From: a virus
DNA length: 41,716 bases
Virus record (IMG/VR): IMGVR_UViG_3300023181_000016
Location: 1 to 41,716 of that record
Direction: 5' to 3' (one strand)
A program made the translations under genes and the position numbers. Within the stretch, counting starts at the first letter, position 1. Each line of letters begins with the position of its first letter. This document shows positions 1 to 5,762 of the stretch, piece by piece. Below the pieces are notes generated by a model. It made no database searches and had not been told where the DNA came from. It saw only the letters and a list, made by a program, of their open reading frames with translations.

Positions 1-117
1 GTCGATTTGGTTTAAGTTTTCTTCAACTTTTCCATCTCGAAAACTGTTATCAATATCATCTTCATCGGTTGGAATATGAAAGTATTTAAGTAAAAAATAA
101 CGTTCAGCGTATGTAAG
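1..117. repeat. Terminal direct repeat, copy 1 (circularisation overlap)
   Basis: These 117 bases are identical to the last 117 bases (41600-41716). The repeat lies inside the ERF coding region and reading continues in frame across the junction, so the contig is best read as a circular or circularly permuted molecule of 41,599 unique bases with an assembly overlap. A true short terminal repeat is possible but less likely, because the ends fall in the middle of a gene. Confidence 0.95.
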
Positions 118-492
118 CGCAGAACCAACGCCTTTATCCCAATCGTTTTGACCGTTCGCGCCGAATAAATTCTCGTCTTTTTCTCCTGTTTCAATATCAA
201 CCCAAGTAAACCGCTGCATAACTTTCGAAAGAATTTCAGATTTAGGCTTTCCATTCCATTGCTTTGTTTCTTTATCTTGATTTAAAGAAACTGAATAATC
301 CATACGCTCGTTATCAATACTAATAACCTCTTGTTTGAGTAATAATCCTAATTCATTCATAAGTGGTTTAATTGCGCCTAAAACCTTTGAGCCTGTCACA
401 TATTGATATGAGTTACTTGCTTTATCTTTTCCTAATCCATTAATCCGGGATTGGATTATGTGTAATTTCTGATATAAATTCATCTTTTCCAT
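1..492 (-). CDS. erf: ERF-family single-strand annealing protein, N-terminal part (gene continues at 41599)
   Basis: Read leftwards from the ATG at 492 and continued across the circle junction to the stop at 41489-41491, this gives a 200-residue protein. The middle contains the ERF hallmark GSALTYAERYFL, preceded by a YQYVTGSKVLGAIKPLMNE segment, typical of phage ERF single-strand annealing recombinases. These proteins pair complementary single strands during phage recombination and end joining. The N-terminal 164 codons lie here; the C-terminal tail is charged and variable. It follows a run of small leftward genes and precedes, across the junction, a 164-residue unknown gene and a NinB-like gene, forming a recombination cassette in the early leftward operon. 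The family assignment is from motif recognition. Confidence 0.85.
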   Translation of the reverse strand, partial: MEKMNLYQKLHIIQSRINGLGKDKASNSYQYVTGSKVLGAIKPLMNELGLLLKQEVISIDNERMDYSVSLNQDKETKQWNGKPKSEILSKVMQRFTWVDIETGEKDENLFGANGQNDWDKGVGSALTYAERYFLLKYFHIPTDEDDIDNSFRDGKVEENLNQID

Positions 493-502
493 TTTGTTTT
501 TT

Positions 503-616
503 TTAATCGTAATCTTTAAATTTTTCTAAAAGCGCAATAAATACTTCTGCTGTTATTGCGTGAGTTCCGTGCCATACATTCTGATAGGTTTGGAGAAATA
601 AGGTTAGTTCTTTCAT
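503..616 (-). CDS. Small hypothetical protein (37 aa)
   Basis: A short leftward ORF (MKELTLFLQTYQNVWHGT...) whose ATG overlaps the stop of the next gene upstream (ATGA at 613-616), which suggests translational coupling. It ends 10 bases before the ERF start. No domain is recognised. Its support is the coupling and the tight packing between two leftward genes. Confidence 0.5.
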   Translation of the reverse strand: MKELTLFLQTYQNVWHGTHAITAEVFIALLEKFKDYD

Positions 617-783
617 CGTTTTTCGTTTAATCGGTCAAAAATTTCATCGTAGCAGAAAGTTGGGAATGATAATAAAACCAATACAATTGCTTCTGCCATT
701 ACTAATTTCATCGAAGCGTTATCGATTGATAAAGCGGAGAAAAAAACCAATCCCCAAAATAATACTTTAAATACTGTTTTCAT
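613..783 (-). CDS. Small membrane protein (56 aa)
   Basis: A leftward ORF starting at 783. Two hydrophobic stretches, about residues 5-19 (FKVLFWGLVFFSALS) and 27-42 (LVMAEAIVLVLLSFP), suggest two membrane passes or a signal anchor plus one pass. The end is charged (DEIFDRLNEKR). It overlaps the upstream gene by 17 bases and the downstream gene by an ATGA. Function unknown; it may be an early host-takeover or exclusion membrane protein, which is inference only. Confidence 0.55.
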   Translation of the reverse strand: MKTVFKVLFWGLVFFSALSIDNASMKLVMAEAIVLVLLSFPTFCYDEIFDRLNEKR

Positions 784-985
784 CGTTTTGTTTTTTAGGT
801 GTTTTAATCCAAACTTCTTTAATTAAGTTCCCTACTTTTACTGCAGTATCGTAATCAGATTTATTAATCAAATTTTTCATTAGACTGCAGTTGTATTCGG
901 TAGTAATAATTTTAAGAATTACTGGTGTTAATTCGATTCCGAACATTTCACTGTATTTTTTTGATATTTCCTCTAAATTATTCAT
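767..985 (-). CDS. Hypothetical protein (72 aa)
   Basis: A leftward gene from ATG 985, overlapping the stop of the upstream secreted-protein gene by four bases and the next membrane-protein gene by 17 bases. The product is mostly helical in character, starting MNNLEEISKKYSEMFGIELT. No family is recognised. It is part of the continuous early leftward transcript. Confidence 0.6.
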   Translation of the reverse strand: MNNLEEISKKYSEMFGIELTPVILKIITTEYNCSLMKNLINKSDYDTAVKVGNLIKEVWIKTPKKQNDENSI

Positions 986-1485
986 CTTTTCTTTTTTAGT
1001 AAATTAGTAATATTGTAATTAACACCTACTGAAAGGTGTGGATAACCCGCAATTGATTCGTAGAGAAGTTCAGCGGTAATATAATCATCGGTCAACTGAA
1101 ACCCGAAACCGTACGCTAAATTGGTTTTAAAACCGCCTTTAAAGTTGCTCATAATATCGTTGTTGAAGTTATTCGCGTAACCTGCGTAATAGGTGAAATT
1201 CCAATATTGTACGAACTCTTTAGCGAACTGTAACCGCGCTACATAAAAAGTTTCGTTTTCGCCTTTTTTACGTGGCATTGGGTCTTTGTAAAGATTGAAG
1301 TTAACTCCAATATTACTCATTATCAAATCAGCCGTTTTAGGGGCGTAAATTAGCCCTGTTTGGATTGATAGTGGTTCGTGGTTCATGTCGTAGGATAAAC
1401 CGCCTGAATAATGCACTCCGATAGTTGGTTTAAGCGATTGAGCGGAAAGTAAACCCGCAAATAAAAGTAGTGATAGTGTTTTCAT
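982..1485 (-). CDS. Secreted outer-membrane beta-barrel-like protein (167 aa)
   Basis: The protein begins with a clear Sec signal peptide (MKTLSLLLFAGLLSAQS, residues 1-17) of Bacteroidota style, with cleavage expected near the AQ. The rest alternates aromatic and small residues in strands rich in Gly, Tyr, Asn and Phe (for example YWNFTYYAGYANNF and LAYGFGFQLTDDYITAELLY), as in small outer-membrane barrels. It sits among early leftward genes, not in the lysis or virion modules, so it is probably made early and exported to the host envelope. A role in superinfection exclusion or receptor masking is inference; a morphogenetic role is less likely from position. Confidence 0.65.
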   Translation of the reverse strand: MKTLSLLLFAGLLSAQSLKPTIGVHYSGGLSYDMNHEPLSIQTGLIYAPKTADLIMSNIGVNFNLYKDPMPRKKGENETFYVARLQFAKEFVQYWNFTYYAGYANNFNNDIMSNFKGGFKTNLAYGFGFQLTDDYITAELLYESIAGYPHLSVGVNYNITNLLKKKR

Positions 1486-1495
1486 AATGTTTGTT

Positions 1496-1765
1496 TTAAA
1501 GTTCAGTAGCTTCTTTGATTAGCTGTTTTGCTTCTCCTTTTATATAGTCTATCTCGTTTTTATTGGAATTAACTAAGCGTTCCAACATTTCCAACATTTC
1601 AGGTGCTTTGGAGATAAGCTTAAAATTTGCATTATTTATTATTTGATTATTTACCCTTGAAACAAATAATGTTCTTGTATTATCTTCATTTCTTATAGAT
1701 GTATAATGACAATATTCATTTTCAATTAAAATCCACTTTCCTTTTGTTCCTTTAAATTCTGACAT
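1496..1765 (-). CDS. Conserved phage hypothetical protein (89 aa)
   Basis: The protein carries the pattern GTKGKW near the N-terminus and then NANFKLISKAPEMLEMLERL around residues 45-64. This matches a widespread class of small phage proteins with a (N)AKLIAAAPEMLEAL core. The function of that class is not established. It starts two bases after the stop of the RHH-containing gene, consistent with one transcript. Confidence 0.65.
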   Translation of the reverse strand: MSEFKGTKGKWILIENEYCHYTSIRNEDNTRTLFVSRVNNQIINNANFKLISKAPEMLEMLERLVNSNKNEIDYIKGEAKQLIKEATEL

Positions 1766-1766
1766 T

Positions 1767-2219
1767 TTAATATTTTTTAATTAGGTTAAACGTTAGATTT
1801 TTGTTGAAGCCTTTCTCGATTGCTCTTTCCAGGTTTTTAGGGATTTCAACTTTCCCGTTTTCGTCTGTTATTTCAAGTAACGTAGTCTTGTAACTTAAAA
1901 CCTCAAACTCATAAGCGTTATCGCATTCGGGTTCAGGCGGGTAATATTTATGCGCTATTTCAAACGCTAAACTAAAGTTAACTGCGTCTGTTTCTATCGT
2001 TGCAAAGTGATTTGTGTAATCATCATTAGCATCTGCGAAAACTTCTATATCTTGTCCGCTTTCCGAAACAATATCGAGAATGTTTTTTTGAAGCTCTTTG
2101 TCAATCCAATTGCGTAATAGTTCGGATTGAGATTTGTCATTCATTTTGGAAATCGTTTTAAGGTTTTCCGTTTGCCTTGGTTCTACTTTTAAAGATACCA
2201 TTTTTAGTTTTTGTGCCAT
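1767..2219 (-). CDS. Protein with N-terminal ribbon-helix-helix domain (150 aa)
   Basis: Residues about 5-45 have a strand (KMVSLKVEPRQ) followed by two helices (ENLKTISKMNDKSQSELLRNWIDKEL), the pattern of CopG/Arc-like ribbon-helix-helix DNA-binding domains. The remaining 100 residues are acidic and of unknown fold (DIEVFADANDDYTNHF...). It is the third clear or likely RHH protein in the window, after the ones at 3543 and 33601. Located in the early leftward operon close to its promoter, it may be an autoregulator; that role is inferred. Confidence 0.65.
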   Translation of the reverse strand: MAQKLKMVSLKVEPRQTENLKTISKMNDKSQSELLRNWIDKELQKNILDIVSESGQDIEVFADANDDYTNHFATIETDAVNFSLAFEIAHKYYPPEPECDNAYEFEVLSYKTTLLEITDENGKVEIPKNLERAIEKGFNKNLTFNLIKKY

Positions 2220-2230
2220 AATTAATTATT

Positions 2231-2308
2231 TTAATTTTTAAACAGGTTGCCTCGTGGGGTATTTAGTTTTTTAAATGAGTTGCCTCGTGGGGGTTGTGGA
2301 TTACTCAT
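2231..2308 (-). CDS. Possible 25-aa peptide with PRGN repeat
   Basis: A short leftward ORF, MSNPQPPRGN then SFKKLNTPRGNLFKN, contains two copies of PRGN(S/L)FK spaced 11 residues apart. The DNA shows two exact 14-bp copies of GTTGCCTCGTGGGG (2246-2259 and 2279-2292), 33 bp apart. The repeat could be a peptide feature or a DNA/RNA element that happens to be open. Coding status is uncertain. Confidence 0.3.
   Translation of the reverse strand: MSNPQPPRGNSFKKLNTPRGNLFKN
2246..2292. repeat. Two 14-bp direct repeats, 33 bp apart
   Basis: GTTGCCTCGTGGGG occurs at 2246-2259 and again at 2279-2292. It is GC-rich compared with its surroundings and sits between two leftward genes. It may be a protein-binding site, or the result of a small duplication inside a short ORF. 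Confidence 0.8.
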
Positions 2309-2348
2309 ATTCTTTGATGAGAATTAAAGCGTTTTCGTGTGGTGTCAT
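2301..2348 (-). pseudogene. Possible truncated remnant of an MTPxEKA-type phage protein (15 aa)
   Basis: The ORF starts one base after the stop of the 74-aa gene and reads MTPHENALILIKEYE before a TAA. The start resembles the MTPKEKAKEL opening of a common small Bacteroidota phage protein, but it stops after 15 codons. It may be a truncated remnant, or a short leader peptide. The resemblance is from memory and unverified. Confidence 0.25.
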
Positions 2349-2349
2349 T

Positions 2350-2574
2350 TTATTTCCAATAATTGTATGATGATATAGCGTTAGCGAATTTAGGATGCGT
2401 TTCTTCGTTTACCCCTTGATTTCTTAATTCTTGGATTATAGACGGCAATCTATCTTGATAGTCTTTATAAATTTCTTTCCCTTTTTTTGATGGTTCATTT
2501 TTGAAATTACTCATTGATTCAACTTGATCTGCGAAAGATTGAATTTGTTCTGAAATTGTTTTTACAGTTTTCAT
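2350..2574 (-). CDS. Hypothetical protein (74 aa)
   Basis: A leftward gene whose charged helical product begins MKTVKTISEQIQSFADQVES. No family is recognised. It has a typical AT-rich upstream leader (AAATATT then ATG) and lies second in the leftward operon from the promoter near 2952-2982. Confidence 0.6.
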   Translation of the reverse strand: MKTVKTISEQIQSFADQVESMSNFKNEPSKKGKEIYKDYQDRLPSIIQELRNQGVNEETHPKFANAISSYNYWK

Positions 2575-2609
2575 AATATTTGATTTTAATTGTTAATTTA
2601 TAAAGTTTA

Positions 2610-2903
2610 TTAATATTGTAAATTAGATGGCCTTGAATCCATTTTGTTTTTTTCAATATTTATTTCAATCTGATTTCTTTGAGCTACTGTACTTACTTTA
2701 TAATACTTGATATAGTTACTTATAGCTTCATTTGTGATTTTATCAATATTAGACATTAAAGGTTTTTTATCAGCATATCGGGGAAGATAAGCAACCATCT
2801 TAACCATCACGTCTTTAATATTCTCTTGAGTACATAAAGTAATTTGATACTTAATTTTTTTAATGATTCGTTCTTTATTGTTAGTTAAATCTTGAGTTTT
2901 CAT
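2610..2903 (-). CDS. Hypothetical protein, first gene of the leftward operon (97 aa)
   Basis: This is the first gene downstream of the leftward promoter (TTG-N20-TATCTTTG, 2952-2982). The product starts MKTQDLTNNKERIIKKIKYQ and is Lys/Ile/Asn rich with probable helices throughout. No domain is recognised. As promoter-proximal gene of the early operon it is a candidate early takeover or regulatory protein, which is inference from position only. Confidence 0.6.
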   Translation of the reverse strand: MKTQDLTNNKERIIKKIKYQITLCTQENIKDVMVKMVAYLPRYADKKPLMSNIDKITNEAISNYIKYYKVSTVAQRNQIEINIEKNKMDSRPSNLQY

Positions 2904-2951
2904 AATCTTAAATTTATAAATGAGTTGGTTACTCTCTCATTTTCTATACTA

Positions 2952-2982
2952 CAAAGATATACTATTTTTTAATATAAGTCAA
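2952..2982 (-). promoter_or_regulatory. Leftward early promoter
   Basis: On the minus strand, TTG (2980-2982) is followed after 20 bases by TATCTTTG (2952-2959). This matches the Bacteroidota -33 TTG / -7 TAnnTTTG consensus. Transcription would start about 45 bases upstream of the ATG at 2903 and read the whole early operon across the circle junction. Confidence 0.8.
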
Positions 2983-2997
2983 TACCCCAATCAATAC
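2979..2997. promoter_or_regulatory. Tandem TCAATAC repeats over the leftward -33 box (possible operator)
   Basis: TCAATAC occurs at 2979-2985 and 2991-2997, 12 bp apart. The first copy contains the -33 TTG of the leftward promoter. The same arrangement is found at the second leftward promoter (33544-33561), so a shared phage regulator, perhaps a ribbon-helix-helix protein, may bind here. Confidence 0.5.
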
Positions 2998-3046
2998 TTT
3001 CCTTAATTTGTAATCATTCTAAATTAGGATATATTTATTGTAAAGT

Positions 3047-3077
3047 TTGCGTAATCAAGATTAATGTTATATATTTG
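3047..3077 (+). promoter_or_regulatory. Rightward promoter
   Basis: TTG (3047-3049) and TATATTTG (3070-3077) are separated by 20 bases, a full match to the Bacteroidota consensus. It is divergent from the leftward promoter and lies 20 bases before the ATG at 3098. Confidence 0.8.
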
Positions 3078-3097
3078 TATCAACAAAAACAAACGAT

Positions 3098-3319
3098 ATG
3101 ACACATTTAGAAAATATTTACAACGCAACAGTAACATTCACTGATAAACAAATTGAAAATGTTATTTATTGTTGGGAAATTGAAAACGATAAAGCTTTAG
3201 AAACTTTTAATTCTTTAGTTAGATTAGGAGATTCAAAACAAGTGGCTTTTGCTTCGGTAATGGTAGAAAAAGAAACAGGTGATAATTCAGAATTTTATAT
3301 TAACGCATATACTAAATAA
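3098..3319 (+). CDS. Hypothetical protein (73 aa)
   Basis: First gene of the rightward block, 20 bases after a consensus promoter. The product (MTHLENIYNATVTFTDKQIE...) is acidic with a YCWEIENDKALETFNSLVRLGDS region; no family is recognised. The next gene begins two bases after its stop. Confidence 0.6.
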   Translation: MTHLENIYNATVTFTDKQIENVIYCWEIENDKALETFNSLVRLGDSKQVAFASVMVEKETGDNSEFYINAYTK

Positions 3320-3321
3320 TT

Positions 3322-3540
3322 ATGAAAATTACAACAAGAACGGTATCGTGGGGTATTGAATTGAAAAACGATACAGTAACAGAAGAAATTGGAAGTTCAA
3401 ACCAAATAGAGTTAAAAGAAACGATGTTAAACTTTTTAGAAGCAATTAAAGACATGGCTAATTTATTAAATTATGAAGATTTCAAGGATGAAATAATTAG
3501 CAAAATAGATTCTGTTTTAAATAGATTAGAAGATATTTAA
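3322..3540 (+). CDS. Hypothetical protein (72 aa)
   Basis: A rightward gene two bases after the previous stop and two bases before the next ATG. The first half looks like strands (MKITTRTVSWGIELKNDTVT), and the second like a helix with leucine-rich spacing. No family is recognised. The tight three-gene spacing indicates one transcript. Confidence 0.6.
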   Translation: MKITTRTVSWGIELKNDTVTEEIGSSNQIELKETMLNFLEAIKDMANLLNYEDFKDEIISKIDSVLNRLEDI

Positions 3541-3542
3541 TT

Positions 3543-3686
3543 ATGCACGGAGGAAAAAGAGTAAACGCAGGACGAAAACCTGAGTACAACGAGCCAACGG
3601 ACACGATAGCATTCCGAGTTCCCATAAGCCACAAGGAAAGCATAAAAACAATAGTTAAAGAATACTTATCAAAACTTAAAAAATAG
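3543..3686 (+). CDS. Small RHH-like or AT-hook-like DNA-binding protein (47 aa)
   Basis: The product starts MHGGKRVNAGRKPEYNEPTD. The GGKRxNAGRKP segment is the basic motif that opens many small phage and plasmid DNA-binding proteins. It is followed by TIAFRVPISHKESIKTIVKEYLSKLKK, which fits a strand plus helix of a ribbon-helix-helix fold. It is short for a full RHH but could dimerise. It overlies the start of the next promoter region, making it a good candidate local regulator. Function is inferred. Confidence 0.6.
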   Translation: MHGGKRVNAGRKPEYNEPTDTIAFRVPISHKESIKTIVKEYLSKLKK

Positions 3687-3717
3687 TTTGGTGGTGTGGA
3701 AATAATAACTATCTTTG
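3687..3717 (+). promoter_or_regulatory. Rightward promoter driving the leader RNA region
   Basis: TTTG (3687-3690), 19 bases, then TATCTTTG (3710-3717), a strong match to the Bacteroidota consensus. Transcription should start around 3722-3724, directly at the first arm of the inverted repeat at 3721. No coding gene follows for over 450 bases. Confidence 0.8.
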
Positions 3718-3718
3718 T

Positions 3719-3848
3719 ATTTGCAAACAGTGATATAAGTTATTTGACTAATCAAAATTTACCGAACATCTTTTATAATATTTTAAAAGCCATTTACTAA
3801 AGTCTCTGTTTGCAAGTCAAAGTCTTTAACATAGTAAGTGGCTTTTTT
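3719..3848 (+). ncRNA. Candidate structured small RNA or leader, pseudoknot-like
   Basis: Two long inverted repeats interlock. Arm 3721-3730 (TTGCAAACAG) is perfectly complementary to 3806-3815. Arm 3785-3799 pairs over 15 bp, with one G-U, to 3832-3846 just before a run of six T. The 3' half of the first stem lies in the loop of the second, which is H-type pseudoknot or attenuator topology. With the promoter at 3687-3717 this predicts an RNA of about 125 bases that starts at the first arm and ends at the T-run. No known RNA family is recognised. It may act alone or as an attenuator for the genes from 4175. Confidence 0.6.
3785..3848 (+). terminator. Intrinsic terminator within the leader (possible attenuator)
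   Basis: A 15-bp stem AAAAGCCATTTACTA / TAGTAAGTGGCTTTT (3785-3799 with 3832-3846) with a 32-base loop is followed by T's up to 3848. The large loop holds a sequence complementary to the predicted RNA 5' end (3721-3730), so folding could be switchable. Confidence 0.65.
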
Positions 3849-4174
3849 ATTTGTATTTAGGTGTTTCTAAACGGTATGACCTACTCAAACCAACCAACGT
3901 TTTTAATAAGAATACAAATAGGATTTCCGCAAAAGTACGAACCTCCAAATCCGAGCAATGTCCCACACTCCGACAACTCAGGGTCTCGACTTGCATATTT
4001 TTAATAGAGATAAAGGAGCAAATTAATAAAGTTAGCGAAAGGCGATATGGCTAACACCTTAAAAAAGGTCTGCAAGATTAATTTAATTAGTGCTGAGTTA
4101 GTATAAAATCTAACGTTCTTGCTTGGGTAACTTATGCAAGTATTAAGGGAGGGGTGTAACTAAAAAACAATAAC
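3849..4174 (+). other. Gene-poor structured leader region
   Basis: These 326 bases contain no convincing gene. The first half (about 3870-3995) is richer in G+C than its neighbours and includes an inverted repeat GGATTT/AAATCC (3921-3926 with 3947-3952). The second half has consecutive hairpins: GTTAGC/GCTAAC (4031-4036, 4050-4055), ACCTT/AAGGT (4056-4060, 4065-4069), GTTAG/CTAAC (4097-4101, 4110-4114) and CTTGC/GCAAG (4118-4122, 4136-4140). An alternative GCAAGA/TCTTGC pairing (4072-4077, 4117-4122) encloses the third. The repeats allow mutually exclusive folds. A 49-codon minus-strand ORF (3847-3996) exists but has unusual codons. No RNA family is recognised; a structured 5' leader or independent ncRNA is inferred. 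Confidence 0.5.
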
Positions 4175-4378
4175 ATGATGTTAATAGAAAACAAATTTGA
4201 ATTAGGTCAAACAGTATATCTTAAAACTGATAATGACCAATCAGAAAGAATGGTAATCGGAATATCGATAAGACCATCGGGTTTGCTTTATGAATTATCA
4301 TTTGGATCGGTTTGTTCATGGCATTATGAAATGGAAATATCGGAAGAAAAGAACGTATTAAAAACAACGAGTAATTAA
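4175..4378 (+). CDS. Conserved Bacteroidota phage hypothetical protein (67 aa)
   Basis: The product starts MMLIENKFELGQTVYLKTD, then QSERMVIGISIRPSGLLYELS and SWHYEMEISEEKNVL. The pattern of ELGQxVYLKTD.xQxxRxVxGIxIRP...Y.LS....HYExEIS recalls small proteins of Bacteroidota prophages with no known function. Predicted all-beta. It is the first gene after the structured leader, with an A-rich region (AAAAAACAATAAC) ahead of the ATG; the second Met is an equally possible start. Confidence 0.65.
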   Translation: MMLIENKFELGQTVYLKTDNDQSERMVIGISIRPSGLLYELSFGSVCSWHYEMEISEEKNVLKTTSN

Positions 4379-4392
4379 TAAAATTAATAATT

Positions 4393-4611
4393 ATGACAAC
4401 AGAAGAAAAAAGAGAAGAAAGATGGATTGCTTTTGAAAAAGAATTATCCGAATTAGTTAAAAAACACAATGTTGAAATTGCATTAGATTCTGAAACAAAT
4501 GGATATTCACAAAATTATTTTATTTCGTTTGATTTTAAAAATGACGAATCAAAAGAATGGGAAGAAGGCTCAAATGATTACTTTCAAAAACGATGTAATT
4601 TCATTGATTAA
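4393..4611 (+). CDS. Hypothetical protein (72 aa)
   Basis: A very charged small protein (MTTEEKREERWIAFEKELSE...) with a helical N-terminus and an acidic second half ending NDYFQKRCNFID. The leader TAATAATT precedes the ATG. No family is recognised. Confidence 0.6.
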   Translation: MTTEEKREERWIAFEKELSELVKKHNVEIALDSETNGYSQNYFISFDFKNDESKEWEEGSNDYFQKRCNFID

Positions 4612-4636
4612 TTAACAATAACTAAATACAAGTATT

Positions 4637-4939
4637 ATGAACAGACTTGAAGAAATAAAAAATGAATATGCTTTATTTAATAATTATCCAAATTGGGATG
4701 AATTTATAAGTGATACGCCTATTTTCAGAAGAGAAGAACATTATGATGAAATTGGTAAAATCTACGCAGAAGAATGTGTAAAAGCATCATTAGAGAAAGC
4801 GAGTAAAAATACCGAAATGCATTATCATGATGGATATTTTAAAACCAATACGCCTAAAAATTACGTGCAAATTGGGTCTGATAATGTTCAAATAAACAAA
4901 GATTCCATCATCAACCCCGAAAACATTATTCTACTTTAA
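4637..4939 (+). CDS. Hypothetical protein (100 aa)
   Basis: Starts MNRLEEIKNEYALFNNYPNW; the N-terminal half resembles other small phage proteins with an early helix and a YAEECVKASLEKASKN helix at about residues 44-58. The function is unknown. Its stop lies two bases before the NinG start, so the two are probably co-translated. Confidence 0.6.
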   Translation: MNRLEEIKNEYALFNNYPNWDEFISDTPIFRREEHYDEIGKIYAEECVKASLEKASKNTEMHYHDGYFKTNTPKNYVQIGSDNVQINKDSIINPENIILL

Positions 4940-4941
4940 CC

Positions 4942-5505
4942 ATGCCCCGCTGCAAAAATTGTAAAGATAAATTCACCGCAAAGCACTTTAATCAAAAATT
5001 TTGTTTAGAGAAAGACGATTGTATAAAAGCCTTTACAATCTACGCAAAGGAAGTTAAAGAAAAGCAGTCTAAACAATCTTGGAATAAAGAGAAAAAAGAA
5101 AGGAAAGAAGCTAATATGACGCATTCAGAATGGTTGAAGATATTACAGGCGGTTTTTAATACTTACATTCGGGCAAGGGATAAAAACGAACCTTGTATAA
5201 GTTGCGGAACCACAAAAACAAATATAAAGTATGATGCAGGCCATTTTTTTAGTCAAGGAGGTTTCCCAAATGTAAGAACGGATGAAGATAATTGTCATAA
5301 ACAATGTTCAAACAATTGCAATGTGAGTTTATCTGGAAACATTCATAATTACAGACCTAAATTGATTGAAAAAATAGGGATTGAAAGGTTTGAAGCATTA
5401 GAATTAAGAGCGCGTACATCTACCTTAAAACTGTCAATTCCGGAAATAAAAGAAAAGATACAAGAATATAAAAACAAAATAAAAGAACTTAAAAATGGAA
5501 ACTAA
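4942..5505 (+). CDS. ninG: NinG-family recombination endonuclease (Rap-like)
   Basis: The N-terminus has a zinc-ribbon-like set of cysteines (C4, C7, C21, C27). A long basic helix follows, then CISCG (C85, C88), an AGHFFSQGG segment with H101, and a Cys/His cluster (C118, H119, C122, C126). This matches NinG/Rap proteins, which cleave branched DNA such as Holliday junctions in lambda recombination, and it has the typical size near 190 residues. With ERF, the NinB-like protein and the SSB-like protein it makes a recombination toolkit, although it is transcribed in the opposite direction to ERF. Family assignment is by motif; activity here is inferred. Confidence 0.85.
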   Translation: MPRCKNCKDKFTAKHFNQKFCLEKDDCIKAFTIYAKEVKEKQSKQSWNKEKKERKEANMTHSEWLKILQAVFNTYIRARDKNEPCISCGTTKTNIKYDAGHFFSQGGFPNVRTDEDNCHKQCSNNCNVSLSGNIHNYRPKLIEKIGIERFEALELRARTSTLKLSIPEIKEKIQEYKNKIKELKNGN

Positions 5506-5704
5506 AAAAGCGTTAAAAATTGCTTATTCAATAGCTAAATTTCAAGACTTTGTAACAGAAGATTTTCAATTTGATGAAATTGATGAATTAGATTTGGATT
5601 TTACACCTACTCAATCCGAAATAGAAGAGGTATTAAAGGCTTATGATGGGTGGGGTATGGATTCAATAGAGGATAAAATTAGACAAATTTATTTAAAAGA
5701 CTAA
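5495..5704 (+). CDS. Hypothetical acidic protein (69 aa)
   Basis: Overlaps the end of the NinG-like gene by 11 bases in another frame. The product (METKKALKIAYSIAKFQDFV...) is strongly acidic in the middle (FDEIDELDLDFT) and ends in YDGWGMDSIEDKIRQIYLKD. No family is recognised; the acidity might suit a DNA mimic or partner-binding protein, but this is speculation. Confidence 0.6.
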   Translation: METKKALKIAYSIAKFQDFVTEDFQFDEIDELDLDFTPTQSEIEEVLKAYDGWGMDSIEDKIRQIYLKD

Positions 5705-5762
5705 CCATTACAAATAAAAAATAATTCGTAAATTTACAACGTTTTCATAATTAAATGGTTCG

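Noticed and set aside
3851-4054. Plus-strand ORF of 67 codons in the leader
   Set aside because: Amino-acid make-up and codon use do not look like the phage's genes (LRQLRVSTCIFLIEIK...), no good start context, and it overlaps the hairpin-rich region. Treated as non-coding.
4031-4140. Group I intron, tRNA or tmRNA in the hairpin-rich leader
   Set aside because: No conserved intron core, no cloverleaf with T-loop, no CCA end, and no split gene on either side.
4221-4469. Minus-strand ORF opposite the genes at 4175 and 4393
   Set aside because: Antisense shadow of two well-supported plus-strand genes; no promoter or leftward neighbours.
4942-5505. Homing HNH endonuclease with guide RNA (OMEGA/HEARO-like) pairing with the leader RNA
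   Set aside because: The Cys/His pattern and size fit NinG; there is no RuvC or bridge-helix part and three genes lie between it and the RNA region.
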